From contig JASHTO010000573.1 in assembly GCA_030040515.1 (NCBI GenBank), positions 1 through 25,397 of the forward strand: 25,397 nucleotides of DNA. The letters run 5' to 3'. Of the stretch, positions 15,046-22,551 are shown one piece after another (position 1 is the first letter of the stretch; each line of letters starts with the position of its first letter). Origin of the DNA: Terriglobia bacterium. Its GTDB lineage: Bacteria > Acidobacteriota > Terriglobia > UBA7540. A model generated the notes under the pieces. That model was not told where the DNA came from. It made no database searches and saw only the letters and a program-made list of their open reading frames with translations. The translations under genes and the position numbers were made by a program.

Positions 15046-16248
15046 TCACTTGCCCGTCCGGCGATATACCGCATCCTTCAGGTCGAGATATATTCCTGCC
15101 CGCGCGCGCGATATCCAACGTCGGTTCCAAATCTGGACTTGAAATGTCTGGTGGAACCCGGTGGCCCAGCGAATTTTGTAGGCTTCTTCGCCGCGCAGGA
15201 AGTCATACTCATCGTAGCCGTGCTGGTAACCGTAGTCGATCACAGCGGGAATCAACATCGTGCCCGGCGAGAGCCGTGCAAATGCGCTGTCGAAAGCGGT
15301 GACGTAGCCCCAGAGTTTGCTTCCGCAGCGGAACCCCAGGCGCCAGGCGATGGGCTGCTCGCGCCATTCCATGACGGCGACATAGAGGTGCCTTTTTGGC
15401 CCAAGCCCGTCGAACAACGACTGAAACACTTCGGGGTTCCTGGCAATGATGGGTAACGGAGTCGCACCGCGCACGCGCTTCTGGGATTCCAGCGCGGCCA
15501 ATTTCTCAATCAGGCCTTCCTCCTGATGGGGATATTCGATGATCCGCACGCGCATTCCTTCCGCGCGCATTCGATCGAGGCGGTTTTGCTGGTTGCGGAG
15601 CCGGTGACGGACTGAGGGAGAAAACCGCTTGATCTTTTCCTGCCAGGGGGCGTCAATCGCCAGGAAAGGATAGGCGCCATTCTCAGGCTGAATCCGAAAA
15701 CGCAGTTTCGTCCGCGAAAGTGTCTCCTCGAGCAGCGACATGGACTCCTTCGTAGCGCGAATGTCCCTCAGGTCGACCAGATCCCAGTGGTCCCGCGATT
15801 CCGCAAGGAAGTTGATGATCGCCCGGCACTGACCCGAAGGGTCAGCTCCCAGCACCAGCTCGTTGTAATCCGCGGCTGGACCGGTGAACTGGATTTTTCG
15901 GAGGCTGAACCCCCAACGCGAGACTTTGCGGCTGACCAGAGGGGAAATTCCCACGATCGTGCCGCGCTTCTTCACCACCAACACGTTGAGATGCCGCTGC
16001 GCGGCGGGTTCCTCCTCAGCATGTCGTCGGCTCCAGGCGCGAAACCAGTCGTAGGTCATGAACACATTGGGGGATTCGGCATTTTCGCTGAGACGGTCCC
16101 AGGCGTCGCGAATGCTCTCGAGTTCATGGTCAACGGTAATCGGCTGTACGGAATAATCCGCATTCTCGGTCGGGCGTTCACGCGGAAGCATCGACGCGGG
16201 CTCGGAAGTTCTGTGGGCCTTGGCCGTTTGTGCCCGAGAAACTTGCAT
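15046..16248 (-). CDS. GNAT-superfamily acyltransferase of the CelD/FemAB type (Acetyltransf_6)
   Basis: The product is 400 residues, the usual size for a double-GNAT CelD/BcsL-like protein. Family features include an N-terminal AWDRLSENAESPNVFMTYDWFRAW stretch (residues about 48-71) and LVSRKVSRWGFSLRKIQF. The middle carries PWQEKIKRFSPSVRHRLRNQQNRL, and the C-terminus has YDFLRGEEAYKIRWATG. These proteins occur in exopolysaccharide loci and are thought to acylate sugars or precursors. The ATG at 16248 lies 8 nt past the upstream stop, with GGTGAG at the right distance, so it is co-translated with the TylF-like gene. The acyl donor and acceptor are unknown. Confidence 0.85.
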   Translation of the reverse strand: MQVSRAQTAKAHRTSEPASMLPRERPTENADYSVQPITVDHELESIRDAWDRLSENAESPNVFMTYDWFRAWSRRHAEEEPAAQRHLNVLVVKKRGTIVGISPLVSRKVSRWGFSLRKIQFTGPAADYNELVLGADPSGQCRAIINFLAESRDHWDLVDLRDIRATKESMSLLEETLSRTKLRFRIQPENGAYPFLAIDAPWQEKIKRFSPSVRHRLRNQQNRLDRMRAEGMRVRIIEYPHQEEGLIEKLAALESQKRVRGATPLPIIARNPEVFQSLFDGLGPKRHLYVAVMEWREQPIAWRLGFRCGSKLWGYVTAFDSAFARLSPGTMLIPAVIDYGYQHGYDEYDFLRGEEAYKIRWATGFHQTFQVQIWNRRWISRARAGIYLDLKDAVYRRTGK

Positions 16249-16256
16249 CTATACAC

Positions 16257-17045
16257 TCACCAAAGCGGCTTGGGGACCAGCAGCGCTTGAACAGGGAACA
16301 TTGGAAATATTAGAAATGAAGGGTGCGCTGCCAGAAATTCATTGACGGCCTTGTTCACTCCCGGCGTCTCGCGATGCCCAAAGTCATCAACCACAATCAA
16401 GCCGCGCGGCGCCAAACGGGGCGCCAGATATTCCAGACATTGCCGCGTCGCGTTGTAAGCGTCCACGTCCAGGTGGCAGAATGCAATGTCGCGCAGGTTC
16501 AGACCCTCGGCAGCGGCGGGGAAGAAGCCTTGAATCGCTCGTGCGTTGGGCTTCGCCGCGAGCAAGTCCACCACGGATTGGTATCGCGTGCTGGTGTAAT
16601 CGTCGGGTTTAAAGGCCTGGTCGAGTTCCGTCATATTCTCGAAGCCGCCTTTTTCAAAAGGATCGAAGCAGTAAAAGGGAGCAGCGCTGCGCCCCATGGC
16701 GTTGCAGATGTGCAGAGCCGTTCCACCTTGGAAAGTACCCACTTCCAGGAAAATTCCCGGTCCGCAAAGCCGCACCAGATTCCAAAGATTCGCCAGCCGG
16801 GCCACGTCCAGACACGTGCGCCCCTTCGCCTGCGCTACTGAGCTCTTGAAATCCGGATCGAAGAGCATCTGGACATATTCGGCTTCGATAACCGGAGTCA
16901 AGAGTTTCCCGCGGTCCCGTGCGAATCGGCGATCCTGAAGGAGAGTGAGCACAATTCCTCTAAATCCATGCCAAATGTAGCCGCCATCCCACTTTCTGGG
17001 ACTGGACTTCCAGCGTTCGAGGCGCTCCCCGAGTATGGCTAACAT
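16257..17045 (-). CDS. TylF/macrocin-O-methyltransferase-like SAM-dependent methyltransferase
   Basis: The product is 262 residues. Motif I is IFLEVGTFQGGTA (98-110), then CFDPFEKGGF. The characteristic metal-site segment HLDVDAYNATRQCLEYL (Asp193, Asp195) and LIVVDDFGH (Asp220/Asp221) follow. TylF and CmcI relatives are Mg-dependent sugar O-methyltransferases, so methylation of a glycan sugar is a sensible role. The ATG at 17045 has AGGAAAG upstream. It is the first gene of the four-gene minus-strand glycan operon, with a candidate sigma-54 promoter about 40 bp upstream. Confidence 0.87.
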   Translation of the reverse strand: MLAILGERLERWKSSPRKWDGGYIWHGFRGIVLTLLQDRRFARDRGKLLTPVIEAEYVQMLFDPDFKSSVAQAKGRTCLDVARLANLWNLVRLCGPGIFLEVGTFQGGTALHICNAMGRSAAPFYCFDPFEKGGFENMTELDQAFKPDDYTSTRYQSVVDLLAAKPNARAIQGFFPAAAEGLNLRDIAFCHLDVDAYNATRQCLEYLAPRLAPRGLIVVDDFGHRETPGVNKAVNEFLAAHPSFLIFPMFPVQALLVPKPLW

Positions 17046-17082
17046 GGATTACTTTCCTGGTCCACCACCATGGAAATTCCCT

Positions 17083-17098
17083 GGCAAGGATGGTACCA
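17083..17098 (-). promoter_or_regulatory. Candidate sigma-54 (-24/-12) promoter
   Basis: On the minus strand the site reads TGGTACC-ATCC-TTGCC, against the consensus TGGCACG-N4-TTGC(A/T). The invariant GG (-24) and GC (-12) are present at the correct spacing. The predicted start lies about 25-30 nt before the TylF-like ATG. No enhancer-binding activator gene is in the window. Confidence 0.45.
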
Positions 17099-17774
17099 CG
17101 TAATGCCACCATTCCTGCGGTGGGGGGATCTCGCGCACTTTGTCCGAGGTTTCCGTCAATGGGACAATTTGTCGCTTTGTCGCCACAGGGAGTAAATGCC
17201 TTATTGGCCGTTGGACCTCTCCACTCAGTCTCTTGCGCTACCAAACGTTGTTGCCCTTTCGCCTCAACAAGTCCTGGGGGGGATACGCCTGCACTAGGGT
17301 GTGTACCAGAGAGGTGTGTGGGCTGAAGAGTGATCCGCGTTTTTCCCCATTTCTCATCTGCTATCCGCAGAATGCCCTCCTTTGTTTTCATACACGTCTC
17401 CAGATGCACCTTCATTTTCGCGATAAGCAGGAGTTGCCGACCCACGGACTCACCCTTATGGCCCCTGTTTAACCGACCGCTTGCGGTCCAGCGCAACATC
17501 GCCACAGCCAACCCTGGGTTCTCTTATTTAAAGTTTATTAACTCATTAAATAATTATAATATACTAAATAAAATTCAATCGGCGCCTGTTTCTTGTCTGC
17601 GTTAGAGTTAGTATGGTTTTCCGAAACTGACTGGACACTCACCGAGCCTCTCGAATAACATTGCTCCCCCGAGATGCGTTACTTTAAAACGCAGGCTGGG
17701 TAGAATCTAACGAAGCGGACCTGAGCGCCCCTGCATGCAAGGGGCTACCGCTCGCGAGGAGAGCACGCGCGTCA
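17099..17774. other. Large gene-free region between divergent glycan operons
   Basis: About 680 bp without a convincing gene on either strand. Open frames here (for example 17140-17472 plus, 16960-17511 minus) have no recognisable composition or start signals. A strongly AT-rich block covers about 17520-17580 and contains a TATAAT at 17555-17560. A second -10-like TAGAAT sits at 17701-17706. The region probably holds regulatory sites for both operons. Confidence 0.6.
17679..17706 (+). promoter_or_regulatory. Candidate promoter for the GT2 triplet operon
   Basis: TTACTT (17679-17684), a 16-bp spacer and TAGAAT (17701-17706) lie about 70 bp upstream of the first GT2 start. An alternative is TATAAT at 17555-17560 in the AT-rich block, giving a leader of about 210 nt. 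Neither has a perfect -35. Confidence 0.3.
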
Positions 17775-18833
17775 ATGTCAGGCACCCCGCTGGTCAGCAT
17801 CTGCATACCTTCCTACAACCATGCACGCTTTCTGCCCGCGACCCTGGATGCAATTTTTGCGCAAACCTTTCGCGATTTTGAAGTTGTGGCCGTGGACGAT
17901 GGTTCCACGGACAACAGCCTGGAGATCTTGAACGCCTACGCCGGCAAATACCCGGGGATGATGCGCGTCTTTACGCACGCCGGCGGGAAGAATCTTGGCC
18001 CGTCAGCAACTGAGAACCGGGGAGTGCAGGAGGCGCGGGGCGTCTACTGGTGCGGAAACGATTCCGATGACATTTCTTATCCGGACCGGCTCGAACGGCA
18101 AGTGGCCTTCATGGAAAGCCGTCCCGAGGTTTCGTGGATTTATGGTGTATGCGATTACATCGACGGCGACGGCAAGAAACTCCCCGGAGAATATGGGGAG
18201 GACCTTTCATTGTTTCCGGGTATCGTGGAGCGGCTTATTATGGATTGTTACATCTTCCCCATAATGATCCGAAGAGCCTGTATGCTTGATGCCGGGCCGT
18301 TTGAACCTGGGCTGATGTTTGGTGATTGGGAATACGCGATTCGACTGGCGGTGCGCTATCCTGCCGCCTTCCTTCCCGGGGCGGTAGGTGCGTATCGAAA
18401 ACATGAAGGCAACACGTGTTATGTTCCCCACGAGAGGTTTACGCCGGAACGGGAGCGGGAAGGCCTGCGCTGGTCTCTGGCGGTTATTGCCAGTTTGCGC
18501 CGAAAGGCCGAGGACCCGCACAGCGAGCTCAGCAATCCTCGGCTGAAGGCGCTATTGGATTTGAGGCAGGCCTCATTTCATCTCATGCTTCAGGAGAGGG
18601 AAGCAGCGTCGGCCTTAACCAGGGAAGGTTTCCACGACGACCCCTCACTGCGCGGAGACTTGAAGCAACTGGCGCGCTGCCTCCTAGGCTTCCAGAGCGT
18701 GCGAATGGCTCTGATGATGATGCGGAATTATGGCTATCCGCCCAAGTGGCTCTTCGACCTGAATTTCCTATTTGCCTTGCTGCGGGTTGGCATGTACAGA
18801 ACTCTCGACTCACTCAAAACCCTGCCGGAGTAG
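17775..18833 (+). CDS. Glycosyltransferase family 2, first of three tandem paralogues
   Basis: The product is 352 residues. The GT-A domain begins at residue 6 (VSICIPSYNHARFLPATLDAI). It shows VAVDDGSTDNS (nucleotide-binding Asp41/Asp42) and the metal-binding DSDD at 96-99 in a YWCGNDSDDISYPDR context. A GDWEYAIRLA acceptor-side motif follows. A C-terminal helical region of about 120 residues ends PPKWLFDLNFLFALLRVGMYR and is shared by all three paralogues. The ATG at 17775 has GAGGAG upstream, at the long spacing of 12-13 nt. It starts the plus-strand operon. It probably transfers a sugar to a lipid- or glycan-bound acceptor at the inner membrane; specificity unknown. Confidence 0.9.
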   Translation: MSGTPLVSICIPSYNHARFLPATLDAIFAQTFRDFEVVAVDDGSTDNSLEILNAYAGKYPGMMRVFTHAGGKNLGPSATENRGVQEARGVYWCGNDSDDISYPDRLERQVAFMESRPEVSWIYGVCDYIDGDGKKLPGEYGEDLSLFPGIVERLIMDCYIFPIMIRRACMLDAGPFEPGLMFGDWEYAIRLAVRYPAAFLPGAVGAYRKHEGNTCYVPHERFTPEREREGLRWSLAVIASLRRKAEDPHSELSNPRLKALLDLRQASFHLMLQEREAASALTREGFHDDPSLRGDLKQLARCLLGFQSVRMALMMMRNYGYPPKWLFDLNFLFALLRVGMYRTLDSLKTLPE

Positions 18834-18867
18834 TTTCCGGCGGCCAGGCCGCGAACGCGCATTTGAC

Positions 18868-19920
18868 ATGTCAAACGATTCGGGTCGCATTCCTGCGGTG
18901 AGCGTGTGCATTCCCTCCTACAACCATGCGCGATTTCTACCGGCGACCCTGGACGCGATTTTCGCGCAGACCTTCCGCGATTTCGAAGTCGTAGCCGTGG
19001 ATGATGGATCCACCGACAACAGTTTGGAGATCCTGAACGAATACGCGCGAAAACATCCCGCCATGATGCGCGTGTTCACGCATCCCGGACGCCGAAACCT
19101 GGGTGCGTCGGCCACGGATAATCTGGCGATCCGGCGTGCCCGCGGCGTCTACTGGTGCTCGGAAGATTCCGATGACATTTCCTATCCCGATCGGATCGAG
19201 CGGCAAGTGGCATTTCTCGAAAGCCGCCCTGAGGTTGGGTGGGTCTACGGCGTTTCCGACTTCATCGATCAGGAGGGCAAGCCGCTCGAAGGGCAATATG
19301 GTCATGACCTTTCTTCGCGGCCCGACTTGGTGGAGGATTTGATTTTCAGCGCAACGATTGCGCCCTTAATGATTCGGATGAAATGCATGAAAGACGTTGG
19401 CCAGTTTCAGCCGGGGCTGGTGCGCGGCGAATGGGAGTACTGGATCCGCCTCGCGGCTCGCTACCCGGCGGCGTTCATGCCGGGAGCTGTGGGCGCGCAT
19501 CGCAATCACGATTCCAACACGTCCATCAGCCTTCCCCAACACGCCACCCGCGAACGCATACGCCAGGACGTGCGGTGGAGCATCGAAGTATTTACGACGC
19601 TGCGGCGCAAGTCACAGGCGGACAGCCGGCTTTTTCCTCTCCGTACCCGGGCGCTGTTTGACCTGAAGCGGGCGACGCTGCACATTTTGATTAAGGAAAG
19701 GCAGGAGGCACAGCGGGCGGTGGCCGAGGCCTTTCAATCCGACCCCACCTTTCGCCGGGACGTGAAACATTTGGCGCGATGCCTGGGGCAGGCGGGAAGC
19801 CTCCGCCTCCTGGCGATGGTGACGCGGCAACTGGGGTTTCCTCCGGGCTGGTTGTGGAATGGGGATTTCCTCTCGACGGCGCTTCGCGTGGGGGCGAATC
19901 GAATTCTGCGCCGCGAATGA
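18868..19920 (+). CDS. Glycosyltransferase family 2, second tandem paralogue
   Basis: The product is 350 residues from the ATG at 18868, 34 bp after the previous stop. The open frame runs back into the previous gene, but homology with the other two copies begins at about residue 10 of this start. The N-terminal 45 residues of the GT domain are almost identical to the first copy, while the DNA differs mainly at third codon positions. DSDD is retained (YWCSEDSDDISYPDR). The GEWEYWIRLAARYPAAF and C-terminal PPGWLWNGDFLSTALRVGANR motifs match the family pattern. No strong ribosome-binding site is seen, so it may rely on coupling to the first copy. Role as for its neighbours, with probably different donor or linkage. 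Confidence 0.88.
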   Translation: MSNDSGRIPAVSVCIPSYNHARFLPATLDAIFAQTFRDFEVVAVDDGSTDNSLEILNEYARKHPAMMRVFTHPGRRNLGASATDNLAIRRARGVYWCSEDSDDISYPDRIERQVAFLESRPEVGWVYGVSDFIDQEGKPLEGQYGHDLSSRPDLVEDLIFSATIAPLMIRMKCMKDVGQFQPGLVRGEWEYWIRLAARYPAAFMPGAVGAHRNHDSNTSISLPQHATRERIRQDVRWSIEVFTTLRRKSQADSRLFPLRTRALFDLKRATLHILIKERQEAQRAVAEAFQSDPTFRRDVKHLARCLGQAGSLRLLAMVTRQLGFPPGWLWNGDFLSTALRVGANRILRRE

Positions 19921-19947
19921 AAACGGACGGCTGGAAACCTGTGCTTG

Positions 19948-20028
19948 GCGAGAATTTCAAGATGCAGTGACGACCACTCCTTGTAGCGCGGGCGTTCCGC
20001 CCGCTGTGGCGGGGGCATCCTGCCCGCG
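19948..20028 (+). repeat. 81-bp dispersed palindromic repeat, copy A
   Basis: It contains two GC-rich hairpins, GCGGGCG-TTC-CGCCCGC (19988-20004) and GCGGG...CCCGC (20009-20027). The reverse complement aligns without gaps to 22435-22515, with 63 of 81 positions identical by hand count. It fills most of the gap between the second and third GT2 genes. Confidence 0.8.
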
Positions 20029-20129
20029 TCAAATGGGGGAACGGGACGCTCCCGAGGCAGCGGGCCAGGTGCCCGAGCTAGCGTTGGTGCTGCCACGGTT
20101 TTTTGAAATCCTCAATCGGTGATGCCTTG

Positions 20130-21179
20130 ATGTCTCAAAGCCCACTCGTGAGCGTTTGCATGACTTCGTACAACCATGCCCGCTTCCTGCCCGCGGCTTT
20201 GGATTCGATTCTGGCCCAGACTCTTCGCAGCTACGAACTCATTGCCGTCGACGATGGTTCGATGGATGGCAGTCTGGAAATTCTTCAGTCCTATGCGTCC
20301 CGCCACCCCGCGGTCATGCGGGTATGCATCCACCCGGAACATCGAAACTTGGGAATTTCGGCCACGCTCAACCTTGCCACGCAGGAGGCTCGTGGCGTCT
20401 ATTGGTGCAGCCATGCGTCGGATGACATCTCCTATCCAAACCGATTGGAACGGCAGGTCGGCTTTCTGGAAGCTCATCCGGACGTGGGTTGGATTTACGG
20501 CGTCGCGGACTTCATCGACAAAGATGGGACCCGTCTTGATGGGCAGTTCGGGGCCGATCTCTCCTGCGCGAAGGACCTTGCGGAAGAACTGATTCTTGAG
20601 AATCGAATTGCCGGTCAGGCGGCGATGGTGAGAATGAAGTGCATGAGGGGGGTTGGCCTTTTCGAGCCGGCATTGGTGTATGGAGACTGGGAATTGTGGG
20701 TGCGGCTGGCTGCGCTCAGTCCGGCCGCCTTCTTGCCGGGTTCGGTGGCCGGATATCGCTATCACGGAGACAACACATCCCGGTATTCCCCACGGCAGGA
20801 TTTACTGGAGCAGAGCCGCAGAAATTTCGAGCGATGCCTTGAGGTCATCGATTCTCTGCGCGGTAAGGCGAAAGCGGGCGCGCGAAATCTCGGCTCGCCG
20901 CGCAAGAGGGCAATGCTTGACCTGAGCAGGGCCGCGTATCTCCTTTTGCTGAAGAACCCGCAATCCGCATCCCTTGCGGTCGCCGAGGCGTTCGAGGCCG
21001 ACCCCTCATTGCGCCGGGACCCGAAGCGCCTGGCGCACTGCCTCGAACATTTCAACAGCCTGCGACTTCCCATCATGGTTGTGCGCGAATTGGGTTACCC
21101 TCCGCGCTGGATGGGAAGCGTGGATTTTCTCTCCGCCTTGCTGCGAATCGGCACTCACCGGCTGTTACGCTCTACTTGA
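20130..21179 (+). CDS. Glycosyltransferase family 2, third tandem paralogue
   Basis: The product is 349 residues from the ATG at 20130, with GGTGA about 8 nt upstream. In-frame TTG codons at 20103 and 20127 are weaker alternatives. Same layout as the first two copies: VSVCMTSYNHARFLPAALDSI, VDDGSMDGS, a GDWELWVRLAA motif, and the shared C-terminal domain ending PPRWMGSVDFLSALLRIGTHR. It is the most diverged copy. The metal-binding segment reads HASDDIS, so the first Asp of DSDD is Ala here while the SDD Asp pair remains. It is separated from copy 2 by a palindromic repeat of about 80 bp and followed by another structured repeat. It is likely active but with altered metal coordination or specificity. 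Confidence 0.87.
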   Translation: MSQSPLVSVCMTSYNHARFLPAALDSILAQTLRSYELIAVDDGSMDGSLEILQSYASRHPAVMRVCIHPEHRNLGISATLNLATQEARGVYWCSHASDDISYPNRLERQVGFLEAHPDVGWIYGVADFIDKDGTRLDGQFGADLSCAKDLAEELILENRIAGQAAMVRMKCMRGVGLFEPALVYGDWELWVRLAALSPAAFLPGSVAGYRYHGDNTSRYSPRQDLLEQSRRNFERCLEVIDSLRGKAKAGARNLGSPRKRAMLDLSRAAYLLLLKNPQSASLAVAEAFEADPSLRRDPKRLAHCLEHFNSLRLPIMVVRELGYPPRWMGSVDFLSALLRIGTHRLLRST

Positions 21180-21187
21180 TCGTTCGC

Positions 21188-21326
21188 CAAAGTCGTGTAA
21201 GTGTGGAGTGTGGCAGCTTGCTGCCGCTTTCGGCGCGCCTGCTCGCAGGCGCGCTGCTGGCGGGCAGCAAGCTGCCAGCGAAAAAAGCGGGAGCGAGCTC
21301 CCGCACTCCAAATCGATACGACTTTG
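21188..21326. repeat. MITE-like multi-hairpin repeat with terminal inverted repeats
   Basis: The ends CAAAGTCGT (21188-21196) and ACGACTTTG (21318-21326) are exact reverse complements. A second matching block GGAGTG/CACTCC lies just inside, giving about 30-bp imperfect terminal inverted repeats. Internal hairpins include GGCAGC-TT-GCTGCC, GCGCGCCTG-CTCG-CAGGCGCGC and GCGGGAGC/GCTCCCGC. The element begins 9 bp after the third GT2 stop. No transposase is encoded. Confidence 0.75.
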
Positions 21327-21442
21327 AGGTGCCCCTGGTTTCTCTGCCAAAGAAATTGCTTCATGCCGCCGCCGGGCGATATGATTGAACGATCGGGTGG
21401 GGGAATTCTCAAGGGAAGATTGCGCGCCGCCCTGGGGACGAC

Positions 21443-22204
21443 ATGGGTTCCACTGACGACCAATATCGAAAATTTGCCAACCTGACCTTCGACGATTTTC
21501 GACGAATGGCCCAGGACGAATCCCTGAGCTCGTACGAGAAGACCGGTTCGCCCGATTCGTACCGGAAGGGTAAAGAGGAATTCACCTTTCAGAGTATCTT
21601 GTCCAATCTGCCTCTCCTGAACGAGCAGGGAAAGACAGTTTTGGAGGTTGGTCCGGGTTGCAGCGATTTGCCCCGCATGGTCATCAATCTTTGCCGGGAA
21701 CGGCATCACAAGCTTCTGCTCGTCGATTCGGAAGAGATGCTTGCGAATTTGCCCGACGAAAACTTCATACAGAAGTTTCCGGCCTACTTTCCCCAATGCG
21801 AGCCGCTCTTCAGAGATTTCGCCGGGAAAGTGCAAATTATGATTGCCTACAGCGTGCTGCACTATGTTTTTGTTGAGGGAAATGTCTGGGATTTTCTCGA
21901 CCGCTCGCTGGAACTGCTGGCAGAAGGGGGGGAAATGCTGATCGGCGACATTCCGAACGTTTCCAAGCGGCGCAGGTTCTTCAGCAGCCTTCGTGGTGTG
22001 AAGTTCCACCAGCAATTTATGAACACCCAGGACCTGCCGGAAGTGCAATTCAACCGCCTGGAGCGGCACAAGATTGATGATTCGGTAATTCTGGGCTTGA
22101 TGATGCGCGCGAGAAACCAGGGATTTGACGCTTATGTCCTGCCCCAGCCTCCGGACCTCCCGATGGCCAATCGCCGCGAAGACGTGTTAATCCGGCGGCC
22201 GTGA
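21443..22204 (+). CDS. SAM-dependent methyltransferase of a surface-glycan module
   Basis: The product is 253 residues. The N-terminus carries FANLTFDDFRRMAQDESLSS and DSYRKGKEEFTFQSI, a pattern I associate with methyltransferases in sugar-modification clusters. Motif I is VLEVGPGCSDLP (66-77), the acidic end of beta 2 is VDSEEML, and YSVLHYVFVEG with LAEGGEMLIGDIPN completes a class I Rossmann methyltransferase. The ATG at 21443 follows GGGG at short spacing. It lies upstream of GNAT, DegT and WxcM genes on the same strand, separated from the GNAT gene by a 346-bp palindromic region. The likely substrate is a deoxyamino sugar or a related glycan residue (inference from context). Confidence 0.82.
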   Translation: MGSTDDQYRKFANLTFDDFRRMAQDESLSSYEKTGSPDSYRKGKEEFTFQSILSNLPLLNEQGKTVLEVGPGCSDLPRMVINLCRERHHKLLLVDSEEMLANLPDENFIQKFPAYFPQCEPLFRDFAGKVQIMIAYSVLHYVFVEGNVWDFLDRSLELLAEGGEMLIGDIPNVSKRRRFFSSLRGVKFHQQFMNTQDLPEVQFNRLERHKIDDSVILGLMMRARNQGFDAYVLPQPPDLPMANRREDVLIRRP

Positions 22205-22250
22205 GCGGAAGCGGCAAATGCGCCCTTTGTCTAGGGAGCGTCCCGCTCTC

Positions 22251-22431
22251 GTAGGGGCGAGGCGGCGAAGCTGTGAAAAAATCTACTCGAAAGAAAAACA
22301 TCTCACGCAAAGACGCCAAGGCGCAAAGCACCGCCAAGAAAGCAAAGCACTTCTACCTTGCGTGACTTTGCGTCTTTGCGCCTTTGCGTGAGACTGTTCA
22401 TTTTTTCACAGCTTCGCCGCCTCACCCCTAC
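22251..22431. repeat. 181-bp nested palindrome with CTTTGCGT octamer repeats
   Basis: The outer arms 22251-22282 and 22400-22431 are inverted repeats matching at 31 of 32 positions (GTAGGGG(C/T)GAGGCGGCG ... AAAAAAT). Inside, 22301-22338 and 22357-22393 form a second imperfect inverted pair built from CACGCAAAG-type units. The right inner arm contains three tandem octamers CTTTGCGT/CTTTGCGC/CTTTGCGT (22366-22389). The whole can fold into one long stem. It occupies the gap between the methyltransferase and GNAT genes. Confidence 0.85.
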
Positions 22432-22434
22432 ATG

Positions 22435-22515
22435 CGCGGTCAGGATGCCCACGCCGCAGCGGGCGGGACGTCCGCGCTACCAGAGCCGATCTTCACTATA
22501 TTTTGAAAGCCTCGT
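22435..22515 (-). repeat. 81-bp dispersed palindromic repeat, copy B (inverted relative to copy A)
   Basis: It matches the reverse complement of 19948-20028 with 63 of 81 positions identical and no gaps. It directly abuts the nested palindrome and ends 36 bp before the GNAT start. Together A and B bracket the third GT2 and the methyltransferase. Confidence 0.8.
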
Positions 22516-22551
22516 TAGGGTTGCGTGTCGGTGGGGTCGTTTGCCCCTGTC

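Noticed and set aside
16960..17511. 183-residue minus-strand and 110-residue plus-strand open frames in the 17.1-17.5 kb gap
   Set aside because: No recognisable motif, biased toward Trp/Cys/His in a way typical of non-coding DNA, and no ribosome-binding site.
21155..22069. 304-residue minus-strand open frame
   Set aside because: Antisense to the methyltransferase at 21443-22204 and runs through the hairpin-rich repeat at 21188-21326; no start signal or family motif.
22301..22393. CRISPR-like array
   Set aside because: The repeated TTTGCG units are 8 bp, contiguous and arranged as a palindrome, with no spacers and no cas genes.
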